From positions 1-64,000 of the forward strand of contig NZ_JJMW01000015.1 in assembly GCF_000714435.1 (NCBI RefSeq): a stretch of 64,000 nt of DNA. Reading direction: 5' to 3'. The notes beneath the pieces were generated by a model, which was given only the letters and a program-made list of their open reading frames with translations, was not told the origin of the DNA and ran no database searches. Position numbers and translations under genes: made by a program. Within the stretch, counting starts at the first letter, position 1; the number at the start of each line of letters is the position of its first letter. Source of the stretch: Exiguobacterium alkaliphilum 12/1 (GTDB lineage Bacteria; Bacillota; Bacilli; Exiguobacteriales; Exiguobacteriaceae). Below are positions 9,614-18,632 of the stretch, piece by piece.

Positions 9614-10732
9614 TGGTATGGGCGCGGGGCCGATGATGAAGCGCCAAATGTAGTGAAACACTTGGGCGTTGTACAACGCCTTGAGCAAGACGGCGAACAC
9701 GGGTCCCAAGATGAAGCCGAGGACGCCGAACAGTTTCAACCCGACGAAAATCGAGACGAGCGCCGCGAGCGGATTCAATCCGATATGCGAACCGACGATT
9801 TTCGGTTCGGCCAAGTTGCGCTGCACGATGACGATCAAATAGAGAACGAGCACGCCGATGGCGACGAACCAGTCACCCGTGATGGCGGCATAGGCCGCCC
9901 ACGGAATCAAGAGCGTGCCGACCCCGAGATACGGCAACAGGTCGAAGAAGGCGGCGAGGAGCGCGAACGAGAGTGGGTTGTCGACACGAAGGATGAACAT
10001 GCCGATGAGGACGATGACGAACGTGATGGAAATGAGCGTCACTTGGGCCCGGGCGTAGCCGAACAAGGCGGAGCGCAAGTTGAACATGACGGCCTCGAAC
10101 TCTTTGAACCCTTTGCGTTCATTCAACCGTTCGATTTGGCGCATGTAAGACGGCCAATCTTTCGTGATGAAAAACCAGGCGAGCACGATGACGATGAAAA
10201 GCAACAAGACGAGCGGTAAAGCGCTCAGTAATCCTTGGAGCATACTTGCGATACCGCGAGACAAGACCCCGATTGCCGCACCGAGCTGGACGCCGAGTTC
10301 CGTGATTCCACCTTCGATTGAAGTCGTCTGGCTCGGGTTGAGCTGTTCGAGGCTGTCGTATGCGTCATTGACGAGCGGGGCGATGCGTTCGTTGAACACA
10401 CGCTGAGCAAAGGTCGTGAACGTCTCGATTTGACCAGGAAGTTTTTCCGCAGCGATCGTGGCGTAGCGAATCAATTGCGAAATGACGATCATGATCATCC
10501 CGGTCACAATTCCGATGACGATGAATAGCGAAGCGAGTGTCCCGAGGGCGCGCGGTAGATTCACCTTTCGTTCGAACCAATTGACGAGCGGCACGGTCAA
10601 CAAGGACAACAAGAAGGCAAGAACGAAAGGATAGGTGTACTGAAATAGGATGCCGAGTACCCAAATGACGGCGAAGGTACCAAGTATGACGAGAATAAGC
10701 CGAACAAGTTGCCAAAGTTTTGCGGATGACAT
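9602..10732 (-). CDS. AI-2E (PerM) family membrane transporter
   Basis: A 376-residue protein with about eight transmembrane helices and the family features: an N-terminal pair of helices, a soluble amphipathic region (about 90-160) and the C-terminal DLLPYLGVGTLLIPW segment. Family members export small molecules or act as sodium/proton antiporters; the substrate here cannot be told. The ATG follows AAAGGGG. It is a single-gene unit divergent from the MazG-like gene. Confidence 0.85.
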   Translation of the reverse strand: MSSAKLWQLVRLILVILGTFAVIWVLGILFQYTYPFVLAFLLSLLTVPLVNWFERKVNLPRALGTLASLFIVIGIVTGMIMIVISQLIRYATIAAEKLPGQIETFTTFAQRVFNERIAPLVNDAYDSLEQLNPSQTTSIEGGITELGVQLGAAIGVLSRGIASMLQGLLSALPLVLLLFIVIVLAWFFITKDWPSYMRQIERLNERKGFKEFEAVMFNLRSALFGYARAQVTLISITFVIVLIGMFILRVDNPLSFALLAAFFDLLPYLGVGTLLIPWAAYAAITGDWFVAIGVLVLYLIVIVQRNLAEPKIVGSHIGLNPLAALVSIFVGLKLFGVLGFILGPVFAVLLKALYNAQVFHYIWRFIIGPAPIPKER

Positions 10733-10816
10733 GAGGCGTTACCCCTTTCCGTACAATTCGATTGAGCATAGTATACCATGGGGCCGGTTAATAGAGCAGA
10801 AGGATAGGTGAAGGAA

Positions 10817-11593
10817 ATGAGAGAAATTCAACAACAAGTCGATCAGATGATCATTCATTTAGGTGGCTATTGGCGACCGCTGTCGGGCCTGGCTCGATTA
10901 TTAGAAGAGGTGGGGGAAGTCGGTGCGGCTCTTTATGAAGACGATCGTACGGCGCTCGTCGAAGAGCTTTTAGACGTATTCGTCATCTCGACGTGTTTGG
11001 CCAACCAGTATGCGATCGCACTCGAGGCGCCAACGAGTCACGATTGTGACGTTCCGGTCCATGTGACGTATTACGCACTCGTTCGCGAATCTGGGGAAGT
11101 CGCCCGCATCTTAAACGCCTACGAGGGCGACAAGAAGTTGAAAGCGACGGCGACACCGGGGGCGCTCCAAATGCATCTTCAAGGCGTACAACAGGCGGTC
11201 TTCTCGATTGCGGGAACAATCGGACTCGACGTAAATGCTTCCATCGGGGCGCTCGTCGAAGCAAAATCGTCCCGGGACTTTGGTCGATTCGATCACACCC
11301 CGGATCCGATTACGGAAAATTCTGTCCGTACGTACCCGCGACGAGTCGAAGGGCGATATTGGGGTGGAATTGAGGCTAAAGAAAACGAAACGTTCGACCG
11401 ATATATTGAACGAGAATATAATTTACGTCGCTTTTTAAAGATTGCTTCTGTCGAGGGACTCGACGGGTTCGTCCTTTGTCCGCCAATATCAGGGTGGAAC
11501 TTGTCGACGATTAAACAGGAGCTTTCGAATGTAAAGGTGACGGAAGAAAAATATGGAAATGGGAATTACATCATCATTCGACAAAGTAACTAA
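10817..11593 (+). CDS. MazG-like NTP pyrophosphohydrolase-fold protein
   Basis: About 258 residues. The first 70 or so form a MazG-type helical domain: LARLLEEVGEVGAAL followed by EELLDVFV gives the EExxE...ExxD metal-binding pattern. A second, weaker repeat (about 85-160: LVRESGEVARILNAYEGDK) lacks a full metal motif. The C-terminal 90 residues are unassigned. Such enzymes hydrolyse NTPs or dNTPs as house-cleaning. The start is ambiguous between ATG 10817 and GTG 10808. Confidence 0.7.
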   Translation: MREIQQQVDQMIIHLGGYWRPLSGLARLLEEVGEVGAALYEDDRTALVEELLDVFVISTCLANQYAIALEAPTSHDCDVPVHVTYYALVRESGEVARILNAYEGDKKLKATATPGALQMHLQGVQQAVFSIAGTIGLDVNASIGALVEAKSSRDFGRFDHTPDPITENSVRTYPRRVEGRYWGGIEAKENETFDRYIEREYNLRRFLKIASVEGLDGFVLCPPISGWNLSTIKQELSNVKVTEEKYGNGNYIIIRQSN

Positions 11594-11720
11594 AAACTAT
11601 TCCCCTTTTTATCAAAAATATTCATCTTTTTTTCAAATACTTACTTTTTTTTTAAAAGCATTATGCTAATATGAACTTGTTGTTAGTAGTAAGTAGCGCG
11701 AGAGGAAAGGAATATTTTGA

Positions 11721-13634
11721 ATGAAAATGAAGCTATTAAAGGTTGCCCTCATTCTTTCGCTTCTCTTGTTCGGCGCCCAACTGCCAACGGTTGAGGCCTC
11801 GACTTTAGATGGCGAGACGACTGTCAACTTGAACGTCCGCTCGACAGCGAGCACAACGGGAACGCTCATTACGACGTTGCCGAAAGGTACGAAAGTGAAA
11901 TATGGTACTCATAACCAATCATGGCATAAAGTGTATCTAAACAATCGTACATACTATGCCTCGGCGCAGTACATCAAACCGTTAGCGCCGGCTCCAATCA
12001 CGACACAAGCGGCATCATCGACAGGTGTGACGACGGAGAACTTGAACATCCGTGTCACGTCCCACCGCGATGCGCAAATCGTGACGACGCTCAGAAAAGG
12101 GACGGAAGTCCAGTATGCCGCCCATAACACGTCTTGGGTGAAGGTCTTCTTAAATGGCAAGACGTATTACGCGGCGAAAGCGTATATCGCCCCGAAAGTC
12201 GTCACCGCGACGCCACAAAAACAGACGGGCTACACGAACCGGACGATCGAGTTGTTCAACCGAACGTTGCAGACGTCTCCGGTCGTCAAAACGATTCCGG
12301 CTAACCGTACCGTCACGTTCAGCATCCACAACTCGAGCTGGTCGGTCATCTACGAAGGGACGAGCACGTTCTATACACCGACCCGCGGCATCACGGCCGG
12401 AACACTTCAACCTTCGGTGACGAAAGAGAACGGGTATGCGAACCGTGAGATGAAGTTGTTCGAGACGCGCAATCAAGCTTCAAAAGTCATGAAGGTGCTT
12501 CCAATCAACTCACCGGTCGTATCGAGTAAATACAACTCGAGCTGGTCGGTCGTCTATGACGGGAACGCCACGTACTACACACCGACGGCATGGATCACAC
12601 CTGGTCCGGCACCGGTTCAACCACCGACGACGACGACGCCTGAACCGGCAAAAGTGCAAGGTTATGCAAACCGCAATGCCAACTTGTTCGGTCAGACGCA
12701 TCAGAGCTCACCGGTACAACTCGTCTTGCCGCACTATACGGCTGTGACGTATAGTGCCCACAACTCGAGCTGGTCGGTCGTCTATATCGGGACGAAGACA
12801 TACTTCACGCCGACGTCTTGGTTGACTGCCGGTAAAGCCCCGGCCGCACCAGCTCCGGCACCGCAAGGAAAAGTGTATACGAACACGCCAGGTGACGCGT
12901 TGAACGTACGTTCAGCTGCCACAGTAAACTCGACGGTTCTCGGGAAGTTAGCACATGGAACAGAAGTTGAACATTACGGTTTGACGAGCGGATTCTATAA
13001 GATTAAATACAACGGCCGTGACGGGTTCATCTCGGCAGGATTCACGATGGCGACGAAGCCATCTGTCTCAAAAGGACCAGTTATCGTGATTGATCCGGGG
13101 CACGGTGGGAAAGACTCAGGTGCGTTGAACGGATCGCTTTACGAAAAGACAGTCGTTCTCGATGTGTCAAAACGTATCGAATCGTACCTCAGTTCAAAAT
13201 ATAACTACCAAGTACGTTTAACCCGTTCGACTGATATTTATTACACGCCACAACAACGTCCGACAATCGCACGAGATCTTCGCGGTGAATTATTCGTTAG
13301 CATTCATGCGAATGCATCAACAGATAAGACAGCGAATGGAATTGAAACGTTTTACTCAGGTTCGACATCTCAAAGTGCTCGTAGCCGTGTATTGGCAACG
13401 AACATTCAAAACAATCTTGTTTCGAGTATGTCAGGAACCGGCATGCGGAACCGTGGTGTGAAGACGGCTAACTTTGCTGTTATTAACCATAGCTTGATGC
13501 CATCAGCACTCGTTGAGCTCGGATTCATCACGTCACCGACGGATGTCGTCCACCTTCGCAGTGAAGCGTCACGCCAACGGATGGCGCAAGGGATTGCGGA
13601 AGGCATTGCCCAATACGTAAGAACTTATTATTGA
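11721..13634 (+). CDS. N-acetylmuramoyl-L-alanine amidase with six SH3 repeats
   Basis: A 637-residue secreted wall hydrolase. A signal peptide (1-26, ending near VEA) is followed by six bacterial SH3-like repeats (about 27-450), several sharing NSSWSVVY, with proline/threonine linkers. The C-terminal Amidase_3 domain (about 455-637) has zinc ligands in DPGHGGKDSG, the glutamate of LYEK and the histidine of SIHANA, plus a C-terminal VELGFITS motif. It cleaves the amide bond between MurNAc and L-alanine in peptidoglycan; the repeats likely bind the wall. It is a lone gene with its own terminator. Confidence 0.95.
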   Translation: MKMKLLKVALILSLLLFGAQLPTVEASTLDGETTVNLNVRSTASTTGTLITTLPKGTKVKYGTHNQSWHKVYLNNRTYYASAQYIKPLAPAPITTQAASSTGVTTENLNIRVTSHRDAQIVTTLRKGTEVQYAAHNTSWVKVFLNGKTYYAAKAYIAPKVVTATPQKQTGYTNRTIELFNRTLQTSPVVKTIPANRTVTFSIHNSSWSVIYEGTSTFYTPTRGITAGTLQPSVTKENGYANREMKLFETRNQASKVMKVLPINSPVVSSKYNSSWSVVYDGNATYYTPTAWITPGPAPVQPPTTTTPEPAKVQGYANRNANLFGQTHQSSPVQLVLPHYTAVTYSAHNSSWSVVYIGTKTYFTPTSWLTAGKAPAAPAPAPQGKVYTNTPGDALNVRSAATVNSTVLGKLAHGTEVEHYGLTSGFYKIKYNGRDGFISAGFTMATKPSVSKGPVIVIDPGHGGKDSGALNGSLYEKTVVLDVSKRIESYLSSKYNYQVRLTRSTDIYYTPQQRPTIARDLRGELFVSIHANASTDKTANGIETFYSGSTSQSARSRVLATNIQNNLVSSMSGTGMRNRGVKTANFAVINHSLMPSALVELGFITSPTDVVHLRSEASRQRMAQGIAEGIAQYVRTYY

Positions 13635-13662
13635 TCCGTTTCTGCTCGCGCAGGACAGCGAA

Positions 13663-13689
13663 CCCTCGACGAATCAGTCGAGGGTTTTT
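13663..13689 (+). terminator. Terminator of the amidase gene
   Basis: CCCTCGAC pairs with GTCGAGGG, followed by TTTTT. Confidence 0.85.
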
Positions 13690-13701
13690 CGGTACACCAA
13701 A

Positions 13702-13830
13702 ACGAGGCTGGGACATAACTAGCCAGTTCTAAAGTATTTCAATCAAAAGGAGAAGAGGCCACCTGGCGCGAACGAGTCGCGCCAGGTGGCCTCTTTCTTA
13801 TAAATCTACTGAGTTATGTCCCAGCCTCGT
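13702..13830. repeat. Palindromic GAGGCTGGGACATAACT intergenic element
   Basis: A 129-bp element between two convergent genes. Perfect 19-bp outer inverted repeats (13702-13720 and 13812-13830) enclose a perfect 18-bp inner hairpin (13753-13770 / 13778-13795). The first 28 bases of the window are an exact inverted copy of 13704-13731, so the element is repeated in this genome. Similar GAGGCTGGGACA sequences are, as I recall, common between genes of other Bacillota. Function is unknown; the inner hairpin could terminate transcripts from both sides. Confidence 0.85.
13753..13800. terminator. Inner hairpin of the repeat, likely bidirectional terminator
   Basis: An 18-bp perfect stem with a 7-base loop, GC-rich near the loop, with an A-rich left flank and T-rich right flank. 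It sits between amidase and nrdF ends. Confidence 0.6.
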
Positions 13831-13833
13831 TTG

Positions 13834-14880
13834 TTAGAGGTCGTCGAAGCCGTTGGCGTCGGTGACTTTCGCGTAAGAGCGTGATTTTTGCTCGAAGAAA
13901 TCGGATTTTGTCGCGTTGAGCGAGTCGTCCGAATAGGCGCGAATCCAAGGCATGACGTCTTCGTTGAACCCTTCATACAAGTCGTTCAATCCGATTACCC
14001 GGAGTCGCTTGTTGGCGAGGTACTTCACGTAGTCGCGCATCTCGCTCACGTCGAGTCCGTCGAGGTCGCGGAGCACGTACTCACACCATTCGATCTCTAA
14101 GTCGACGGCTTGCTTCATCGTGTCGTAGACGAATTCGCTGAAGCCACCGTCCGCGTCAATCTGTGGATTTTCTGTCAACACGGCACGGAGCAACTGGCTG
14201 ACGAAGTAAGAATGTTGCATCTCGTCACGCTGGATGTAGCTGATCATCGTCGACGTGCCGACCATCTTCTGATGGCGGGCCAAATTGTAGAAATAGGCGA
14301 AGCCTGAGTAGAAGTTGATTCCTTCGAGAATGATTGAAGCGACGAGCGATTTTGCGAACGTCTCGGCCGTCTGTTCTTCCCGGAAGTCTTCGTATAAGTC
14401 CAAGATGAATTGATTACGTTTCATGACCATCTCGTCGTCTTTGGCGATATCGAAGATTCGATTTTGTTCGCTGAGCGGAACGAGGCTTGAGAGGACGTAG
14501 CTGTACGATTGGTTGTGGACGACTTCTTGTTGCGCGATGACGGCGAGCACGGCGTGCACCGACGAGTCTGACGAGAACATCGAAGACTCAAGGATGTAGC
14601 GCGTCTGCACCGAATCGAGAATCGATAGCAAGCCGATGATGCGTTTGAATGCATCCTGCTCGCGTTCGCTCAACTGCGGCCATTGTTGCATGTCTTTTGA
14701 CATCGAAATCTCATCTGGAATCCAGAAGTTTGAGAGCAGTTGCTTATAAATTGTATAAAATTGCGGATAGGCGATGTCATTCCAGTTGACGATAGAACTT
14801 GTCTCGCCCCCGATAATCGCTGTCGCCCGGTTAGGATGTTTGGGCGACAGTAGTTTGATCTTTTGAATGGTCATTGGCAT
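13834..14880 (-). CDS. nrdF: Ribonucleotide reductase beta (radical) subunit, class Ib type
   Basis: A 348-residue R2 subunit that houses the di-metal centre and tyrosyl radical needed to reduce ribonucleotides. Metal-binding helices are visible: QTRYILESSMF, IAQQEVVHNQSY and QRDEMQHSYF. ATG 14880 follows AAGAAGGAG at good spacing; the open frame extends upstream but without signals. It overlaps the end of the flavodoxin gene by 50 bases. With NrdE and a flavodoxin of NrdI kind it forms a complete class Ib system. Confidence 0.94.
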   Translation of the reverse strand: MPMTIQKIKLLSPKHPNRATAIIGGETSSIVNWNDIAYPQFYTIYKQLLSNFWIPDEISMSKDMQQWPQLSEREQDAFKRIIGLLSILDSVQTRYILESSMFSSDSSVHAVLAVIAQQEVVHNQSYSYVLSSLVPLSEQNRIFDIAKDDEMVMKRNQFILDLYEDFREEQTAETFAKSLVASIILEGINFYSGFAYFYNLARHQKMVGTSTMISYIQRDEMQHSYFVSQLLRAVLTENPQIDADGGFSEFVYDTMKQAVDLEIEWCEYVLRDLDGLDVSEMRDYVKYLANKRLRVIGLNDLYEGFNEDVMPWIRAYSDDSLNATKSDFFEQKSRSYAKVTDANGFDDL

Positions 14881-15337
14881 ATACTCCTTCTTCGGCGTTT
14901 CGTGCCAACCGTTCGGCCCAGTGTCGGACGTTGTACGGTTGGTTGCGCGGTGATTGTTCAATTTTAAGCAGTTCACCGGCGAGGGGAATCCCGTATTTAG
15001 ACAGGTGGTACGCCATCTCGTCGACGGCCCGGCAGAAGTGGACGAACATTTTGTCCCCGGTACCGAAGACGGCCGCTTGGCGAATCGGCACGTTAAGTTC
15101 TTTTAAGATGAGACGGAACGTGTCTTTCATCTCATCTGGCAACACGCCGTCGGCCCACGTGTACGAACCGAAATAGACGAGGTCGTACGATGCGAGGGCA
15201 GCCGCCTCGCGATGCCCGATTCGGTCCGACTCGAACAGGGCGACATGGTCGCCTCGTTCGATGTGGGCCGTCTCAACGAGTGACGCGACTTCTTCCGTAT
15301 TTCCGCTCATTGAACTGTAGACGATTGCGATGTTCAT
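14831..15337 (-). CDS. Flavodoxin of the ribonucleotide reductase operon (NrdI role)
   Basis: A 168-residue flavodoxin with the FMN phosphate loop SSMSGNTE near the N terminus and the YFGSYTWADG and GTGDKMF loops. It sits between nrdE and nrdF, the place of nrdI, so the likely role is supplying oxidant or electrons to assemble the NrdF cofactor. It is longer than typical NrdI (about 130-150) and more like a conventional flavodoxin, hence no firm gene name. ATG 15337 follows AAGGTGGG. Confidence 0.85.
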   Translation of the reverse strand: MNIAIVYSSMSGNTEEVASLVETAHIERGDHVALFESDRIGHREAAALASYDLVYFGSYTWADGVLPDEMKDTFRLILKELNVPIRQAAVFGTGDKMFVHFCRAVDEMAYHLSKYGIPLAGELLKIEQSPRNQPYNVRHWAERLARNAEEGVYANDHSKDQTTVAQTS

Positions 15338-15360
15338 GGTCGGTCCCACCTTTCTTTATA

Positions 15361-17628
15361 TTACGAAGCGCATGATTCGCACTCATCGACTTCGACGGTC
15401 GTTGAGCGTGTGTAGTAAATCGACTTCATGCCGAGCGACCACGCCTCAAGGTGCATCGTGAGGAGTTCCGTCGCTTTGACATCGTTCTTGACGTACAAGT
15501 TGAAGCTGATCGCTTGGTCGATATGACGTTGACGCGCCGCGTTTTGGCGGATGCTCCATAACTGGTCGACTTCGAACGCTGATTTATAGAACCAGTTCGT
15601 CTCAGGATTGAGATCGGGTACAGTGACCGGAATCTTGTAGTTTTTCTTCTCTTCTGAATACACTTTTTTATAGACCGGATCGATCGATGCCGTACTTCCT
15701 GCGATGATGGCAGTCGACGAGTTCGGCGCGACGGCCATCATGTAGGCGTTCCGGACACCGTTTTGATGGACTTCTGCGGCGAGTCCGTCCCAGTCGAGGT
15801 CGTCGTGTGAACGATAGTTACGGCGTTTGAAGTACTCACCGGTATGCCATTCCGAACCTTCAAACACACCGAACGCACCTTTCTCTTTCGCAAGTTCCAT
15901 CGAAGCTTGAATCGTGAGGTAAGCGATTTTCTCATACAGTTTTTCTGCGTATTGCACTGCATCGACCGACTCCCAACGAATTCCTTCAAGGGCGAGCAAG
16001 TGGTGCCAGCCGAACGTTCCGAGACCGACGGCACGATATTTTTGGTTCGTGATCATCGCTTGCGGCACTTCGATCGTGTTCAAGTCGATGACGTTGTCGA
16101 GCATACGCATTTGAATCGGGATGAGTCGCTCGAGCACGTCCGACTTGACGGCACGGGCGAGCGCGATTGAGCTCAAGTTACAGACGACGAAATCGCCTGG
16201 CGTCTTCGTGATGACGATTTTCCCGTCTTCCGTATACTCCTCGTCGATGACGGTCGGTGACATGTTTTGCGCGATCTCTGAACAGAGGTTCGAACTGTAA
16301 ATCATGCCGGCATGTTTGTTCGGGTTGGCACGGTTCACCGCGTCCCGGAAGAACATGTACGGCGTCCCCGTTTCGAGTTGCGAGCGCATGTAACGTTTGA
16401 CGAGATCGATTGCCGGTACGGTCACGCGGGTGAGTTCTGGCGTGTTGACACATGCCATATATTTCTCCGTGAACGAACCGCCGTTCTCTGTCTCGTCATA
16501 GAAGTCTTCGAGACTGAAGCCCATGACCGTACGAATCTCGTGCGGGTCGAACAAATGCCAGTCACCTCGGGCTTCGACCGTGCGCATGAACAAGTCTGGC
16601 AGACAGACCCCTGTGAACAAGTCGTGCGTCCGGAGGCGCTCATCGCCGTTATTCAATTTCGCATCGAGGAACTCGAAGATATCTTTGTGCCAAATGTCTA
16701 AATAGACCGCAATCGAACCTTGGCGCATGCCGAGTTGGTCGACCGAGACGGCCGTGTTGTTCAATTGTTTCATCCAAGGGAGTGCCCCGCTTGAGACGCC
16801 TTTGAACCCTTTAATGTCGCTGCCGCGTGAGCGAATCTTGCCGAGATAGACACCGATTCCACCGCCGCCTTTCGAAAGGGTGGCCACGTCTGTGTTCGAG
16901 TCATAAATGCCACGAAGTGAGTCGTCGACCGTGTCGATGAAGCATGAGCTGAGCTGACCATATGATTTCCCGGCATTCGAGAGCGTCGGTGTGGCCACGG
17001 TCATATATAAGTTCGAAAGGGCCCAATATGCTTCTTCGACGAGTTTCACGCGCTGTGCCGGCGCTTCTTTTTGCATGAGCGTCATCGCGATGACCATGAA
17101 CCGTTCTTGTGGAAGCTCGAACAAGTTTTTGACGTGATCGCGTCCGAGGTAACGGTCAGACAATGTGCGTAAGCCGATATACGTGAACAGGCGGTCGCGC
17201 GACGGGTCGATTAACGTCTCCAAATAGTCGATATCTTCTTTTGAGTACGTGTCGATGAGGGCGGATGTGAAGATGCCCTTGTTCGTCAGCGTCTCAATCA
17301 TCGGATAGAGCGCACCGTAACGCATCGAGGCATCGTAGCCACGATTCCGTGCAGCTTCTAAGTAGAGGCGGTTCAAGTACATCTCTGTCGCGACGAACGT
17401 CCAATCCGGTTCTTCGGCCTGCAACATATCAAGGGCGTGCATCGTCAAGAGTTCATATACTATATCTTGTGTCAGCGTTTTAGACTCGAGCGCCCGAATC
17501 GCTCGTTCTTCATATCGTTCCACACTCAGTTGTGGGTAGCGTTGTTTGATGGATTGAATCAGTTTCGAGACGTCTTCAAGCGTTGGCGCGTGGGCCAACA
17601 TCGTCTCGTGTTGGATAGGGGATGTCAA
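15361..17628 (-). CDS. nrdE: Ribonucleotide reductase alpha (catalytic) subunit
   Basis: A 755-residue catalytic subunit that converts ribonucleotides to deoxyribonucleotides. Active-site residues are in the NLCSEI motif (Asn, Cys, Glu) and SCFIDTVDD; the C-terminal redox pair is in CESCAS. The start is TTG 17628, eight bases after AAGGAG; an open frame continues upstream through the NrdR boxes and promoter and is not coding. It is first gene of the nrdE-flavodoxin-nrdF operon. Confidence 0.95.
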   Translation of the reverse strand: MTSPIQHETMLAHAPTLEDVSKLIQSIKQRYPQLSVERYEERAIRALESKTLTQDIVYELLTMHALDMLQAEEPDWTFVATEMYLNRLYLEAARNRGYDASMRYGALYPMIETLTNKGIFTSALIDTYSKEDIDYLETLIDPSRDRLFTYIGLRTLSDRYLGRDHVKNLFELPQERFMVIAMTLMQKEAPAQRVKLVEEAYWALSNLYMTVATPTLSNAGKSYGQLSSCFIDTVDDSLRGIYDSNTDVATLSKGGGGIGVYLGKIRSRGSDIKGFKGVSSGALPWMKQLNNTAVSVDQLGMRQGSIAVYLDIWHKDIFEFLDAKLNNGDERLRTHDLFTGVCLPDLFMRTVEARGDWHLFDPHEIRTVMGFSLEDFYDETENGGSFTEKYMACVNTPELTRVTVPAIDLVKRYMRSQLETGTPYMFFRDAVNRANPNKHAGMIYSSNLCSEIAQNMSPTVIDEEYTEDGKIVITKTPGDFVVCNLSSIALARAVKSDVLERLIPIQMRMLDNVIDLNTIEVPQAMITNQKYRAVGLGTFGWHHLLALEGIRWESVDAVQYAEKLYEKIAYLTIQASMELAKEKGAFGVFEGSEWHTGEYFKRRNYRSHDDLDWDGLAAEVHQNGVRNAYMMAVAPNSSTAIIAGSTASIDPVYKKVYSEEKKNYKIPVTVPDLNPETNWFYKSAFEVDQLWSIRQNAARQRHIDQAISFNLYVKNDVKATELLTMHLEAWSLGMKSIYYTRSTTVEVDECESCAS

Positions 17629-17658
17629 AACGATCACTCCTTCGTCAGATGTAGATGT

Positions 17659-17674
17659 TATCAAGATATAGTGG
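17659..17674 (-). promoter_or_regulatory. NrdR box proximal to nrdE
   Basis: The core CTATATCTTG (minus strand, 17671-17662) matches the NrdR consensus CWATATNTWG perfectly. NrdR represses ribonucleotide reductase genes when dATP is high. Confidence 0.75.
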
Positions 17675-17723
17675 AACGTGTCCGATTTAACGTCAATAGC
17701 CATTACGCGTAGTAAAGTACCGT

Positions 17724-17739
17724 TAACTATATATTGACG
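17724..17739 (-). promoter_or_regulatory. NrdR box distal to nrdE
   Basis: The core CAATATATAG (minus strand, 17736-17727) also matches CWATATNTWG perfectly. The centre is 65 bp from the proximal box, about six helical turns, roughly twice the usual spacing. Confidence 0.75.
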
Positions 17740-17760
17740 TTTTTTTGTCTTTTTAATCAT

Positions 17761-18137
17761 AAATCACCTATATTTAGTTTTGCAATCCTTGACATTCGAT
17801 GAACTGCAGTGTGATGGATTACTTTCACCCGAAAACGGCGCTGTCATCCGATTTGAGATGAGATTTGAGATAGAAAAAAGTTTGGTATCGAAGCGAGGTC
17901 GTATAGCTTGTGTTTTATGTAAGCGGTCAATTCCAAAAAAACGTCGACATCATCCGGTCCAAAGTGACAATTTTCACACGATATCTTAAGTGGCGAGTTA
18001 TGTGAGTCACCACTATATATGGTAGTGCTCGTTTTTGAAAAACAGGGGAATCCGGGGCCGAGGTAGCGTCGAGGACGAAAGTGCGGTAGATTGAGGAGGT
18101 AAGGTTTGAAAAACGTATCAAAAGAAGGGTTTAACAA
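17761..18137. other. Non-coding region between nrdE and the yugE-like gene
   Basis: No gene is supported here. TTGACA occurs at about 17790 on the plus strand without a convincing -10. A small palindrome CACTA...TAGTG surrounds TATATGG near 18010-18027. The last 20 bases contain AGAAGGG, the ribosome site of the next gene. Confidence 0.4.
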
Positions 18138-18371
18138 ATGAGAGCAGAAGACTTATTATTAGCATGGGACCCACTCGGTTACGGAGTCGGGTCGTATGGA
18201 CCTGAGTTCGATGATATCGCCGTGGCGCTGACCGAAGTCGGGACAGAGGAAGAACTGTCTACGCGGATCCGTCATATTTTGACGGATGCGTTCGATGAAT
18301 GTCCGACCGAGTCCGACACGCGGGCCATGGCGAGACGACTACTCGCGTCTTCACAATCTTGTCAACTATAA
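18138..18371 (+). CDS. yugE: DUF1871 (YugE-like) small protein
   Basis: A 77-residue acidic protein resembling B. subtilis YugE of the DUF1871 family: it has the WDPLGYG start, an EELSTRIRHIL helix and a C-terminal ARRLLA helix. Its role is unknown. It opens a group (Nfu-N, glycosyltransferase, alaR, alaT) that partly mirrors the B. subtilis yug region, supporting the assignment. Confidence 0.7.
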   Translation: MRAEDLLLAWDPLGYGVGSYGPEFDDIAVALTEVGTEEELSTRIRHILTDAFDECPTESDTRAMARRLLASSQSCQL

Positions 18372-18383
18372 GGGGGAACTTAC

Positions 18384-18632
18384 ATGTTACGCATCGATCC
18401 AACACCGAATCCAAACGCAATGAAAATCACACTTCCGGAAAACGTCTTCGGGGCGAAAAGCCAGAGCGTGAAAGCTGGAGAAGCGACGGACCAGCCGCTC
18501 CTCGCGAAACTCGTTCAAATCGAAGGTGTCGAGAGCGTCTTCGCTTACGGCGACTTCGTCACCGTGTCAAAAGAGAACGGCGTCAGCTGGGAAACGATTT
18601 TGCCGCACGTCGAGACAGCTTACCGCGGATGA
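18384..18632 (+). CDS. Nfu N-terminal domain protein
   Basis: An 82-residue stand-alone Nfu-N domain: it starts with DPTPNPNAMKI, the family hallmark, and ends with the FVTVSKE strand-turn and a final helix. The C-terminal CxxC iron-sulfur scaffold domain of full Nfu proteins is absent. Nfu-N domains are associated with iron-sulfur cluster delivery; the role of stand-alone versions is uncertain. GGGGGAA precedes the start. Its stop overlaps the glycosyltransferase start (ATGA). Confidence 0.85.
   Translation: MLRIDPTPNPNAMKITLPENVFGAKSQSVKAGEATDQPLLAKLVQIEGVESVFAYGDFVTVSKENGVSWETILPHVETAYRG

Noticed and set aside
9404-10219. A 271-codon plus-strand frame antisense to the AI-2E transporter gene
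   Set aside because: Highly charged, repetitive composition and opposite to a clear transmembrane protein; no ribosome site.
17629-17760. An N-terminal extension of NrdE by 44 codons
   Set aside because: It would translate across both NrdR boxes and the likely promoter, has no ribosome site at its start, and the TTG at 17628 has an ideal one.
18299-18628. A 110-residue extension of the glycosyltransferase
   Set aside because: It runs in another frame through the Nfu-N gene, is arginine-rich, and the family N terminus begins exactly at ATG 18629.
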